Origin: Oribacterium sp. | GTDB taxonomy: Bacteria; Bacillota_A; Clostridia; Lachnospirales; Lachnospiraceae | Length of the DNA: 23,830 bases | Reading direction: 5' to 3' | Assembly (NCBI GenBank): GCA_017940955.1 | Contig: JAGAXP010000326.1 | Location: 1-23,830 of the forward strand | Shown here: piece by piece, positions 23,362 to 23,830 of the stretch | How positions within the stretch are numbered: position 1 is the first letter of the stretch | Layout: every line of letters begins with the position of its first letter | Program-made: the position numbers and the translations under genes | The notes under the pieces: model-generated | Database searches by the model: none | What the model saw: only the letters and a program-made list of their open reading frames with translations | What the model was told of the DNA's origin: nothing

Positions 23362-23400
23362 TGGTGGGTATTTTTTACCCACCATTACCCCTGAAGAGCC
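23346..23400. repeat. Perfect inverted repeat, 25-bp arms, TTTTT loop
   Basis: The arms 23346-23370 and 23376-23400 are exact reverse complements around five T residues. Inner bases are GGGGTAATGGTGGGTA and TACCCACCATTACCCC. The total is 55 bp, one more than a multiple of three. The T run is in the loop, not after the stem, so it is not a standard terminator. Possible origins are a small MITE-like insertion, a regulatory cruciform, or an assembly artefact. Confidence 0.9.
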
Positions 23401-23646
23401 ACAATAATAGATTCTCTCGATCAGTATCTTGATGAAATCAGGCTGTATGATTTATTTATTCAATTCGCATTTCCTGAGAATTTATTTGATGGCTTGAGCC
23501 GATATGTTCTACCGAAAGCATTTTGTATGGATGCAACTGCGGATGATATGCAGGCAGGCTATGAGTTTACATTTTCCAAGATGAAACGTATGAGAGAGAA
23601 GATAGTGGTAATTAGTGGAGGTGGAGGTGCTGTATGGCTTCTATAA
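23395..23646 (+). pseudogene. ORF without a start codon after the inverted repeat
   Basis: The frame is open for about 83 codons: TIIDSLDQYLDEIRLYDLFI, then FAFPENLFDGLSRYVLPKAF, then YEFTFSKMKRMREKIVVI, ending at TAA 23644-23646. Composition is fully protein-like. The first ATG comes about 45 codons in, without a ribosome binding site. It lies in the same frame as the gene before the inverted repeat, which fits a single gene split by it; a separate gene that lost its 5' end is also possible. The end overlaps the next start by 13 bp. No family recognised. Confidence 0.5.
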
Positions 23647-23830
23647 GAGCTGATGTGGAAAAATATATAAAGAAAAAATATAGAGCATCCCCGGAATATC
23701 TTTGGAAAAAATATCCAAGCTTTGCGATATTCAGACATGAAGATAATCGTAAATGGTTTGCGCTTACAGCCACTATAAGCATGGATAAGTTAGGCATGGC
23801 ATCATCTGAGGAAGTCGATGTCATAAATGT
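23634..23830 (+). CDS. MmcQ/YjbR-family protein, 3' partial
   Basis: Sixty-five codons are visible before the window ends. GGAGGTGGAGG just before ATG 23634 is a strong ribosome binding site. The sequence YIKKKYRASPEYLWKKYPSF followed by AIFRHEDNRKWFAL is characteristic of the MmcQ/YjbR family (PF04237, CyaY-like fold, sometimes called DNA-binding). Full members are about 115 residues, so about half is seen. It overlaps the preceding frame by 13 bp, suggesting coupling. Its role is not established. Confidence 0.85.
   Translation, partial: MASIRADVEKYIKKKYRASPEYLWKKYPSFAIFRHEDNRKWFALTATISMDKLGMASSEEVDVIN

Noticed and set aside
23346..23400. Inverted repeat as an ordinary rho-independent terminator
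   Set aside because: The T run is in the loop and the stem is followed by ACAATAATAG, not by T residues.

Overview
The window looks like a chromosomal segment from a strictly anaerobic, low-to-moderate GC member of the Lachnospiraceae (Butyrivibrio/Pseudobutyrivibrio-like). This is inferred from protein style, AGGAGG-type ribosome binding sites, GTG/TTG starts, paired GH3 beta-glucosidases, a flavinylated extracytoplasmic reductase and a LytTR/GHKL two-component system. No rRNA, tRNA, CRISPR array or complete insertion sequence was seen.

Region 1 (1-5900) is a phosphate-uptake locus flanked by decayed genes. A radical SAM fragment (2-241) ends in a terminator hairpin, and a second remnant has its own promoter-like and terminator-like signals. 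Then come a small two-helix membrane protein and pstS-pstC-pstA-pstB-phoU. Two nearly superimposable Pho-box-like promoters (640-695 and 955-1010) precede the small membrane gene and pstS. After phoU lie four truncated pieces: an N-terminal stub fused to noise, a DUF1016-like tail, the C-terminus of a sugar O-acetyltransferase, and half of a DUF1349 protein.

Region 2 (6031-11990) is a redox and signalling block: a flavodoxin, a MerR-family regulator, a 649-residue Tat-exported lipoprotein flavoenzyme (FAD domain plus a C-terminal covalent-FMN domain), and a LytTR response regulator with its GHKL histidine kinase. A 10-bp inverted repeat covers the ribosome binding site of the flavoenzyme. A 42-bp REP-like palindrome sits just before the response regulator.

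Region 3 (12164-18401) is a beta-glucosidase locus. A cytoplasmic GH3 enzyme of normal domain order is translationally coupled to a GtrA-like membrane protein. A second, 1065-residue GH3 enzyme follows, with its domains in swapped order and a membrane helix at each end, so it should be displayed outside the cell. Together they suggest splitting of beta-glucosides both at the surface and inside.

Region 4 (18501-21957) is a LysR regulator divergent from a probable operon: a small helical protein, a dienelactone-hydrolase-like alpha/beta hydrolase with a cysteine nucleophile, a 23-codon ORF, a flavodoxin-fold reductase with an iron-sulfur-type cysteine motif, and a cyclophilin-like lipoprotein. 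A perfect 14-bp palindrome lies in the divergent promoter region.

Region 5 (22092-23830) holds the least understood genes: a tight three-gene set (DUF4869-like protein, 140-residue P-loop ATPase, 140-residue acidic protein) ending inside a perfect 25-bp-arm inverted repeat, then an ORF without a start codon in the same frame, then an MmcQ/YjbR-family gene running off the end. This set is the best candidate for an undescribed system.
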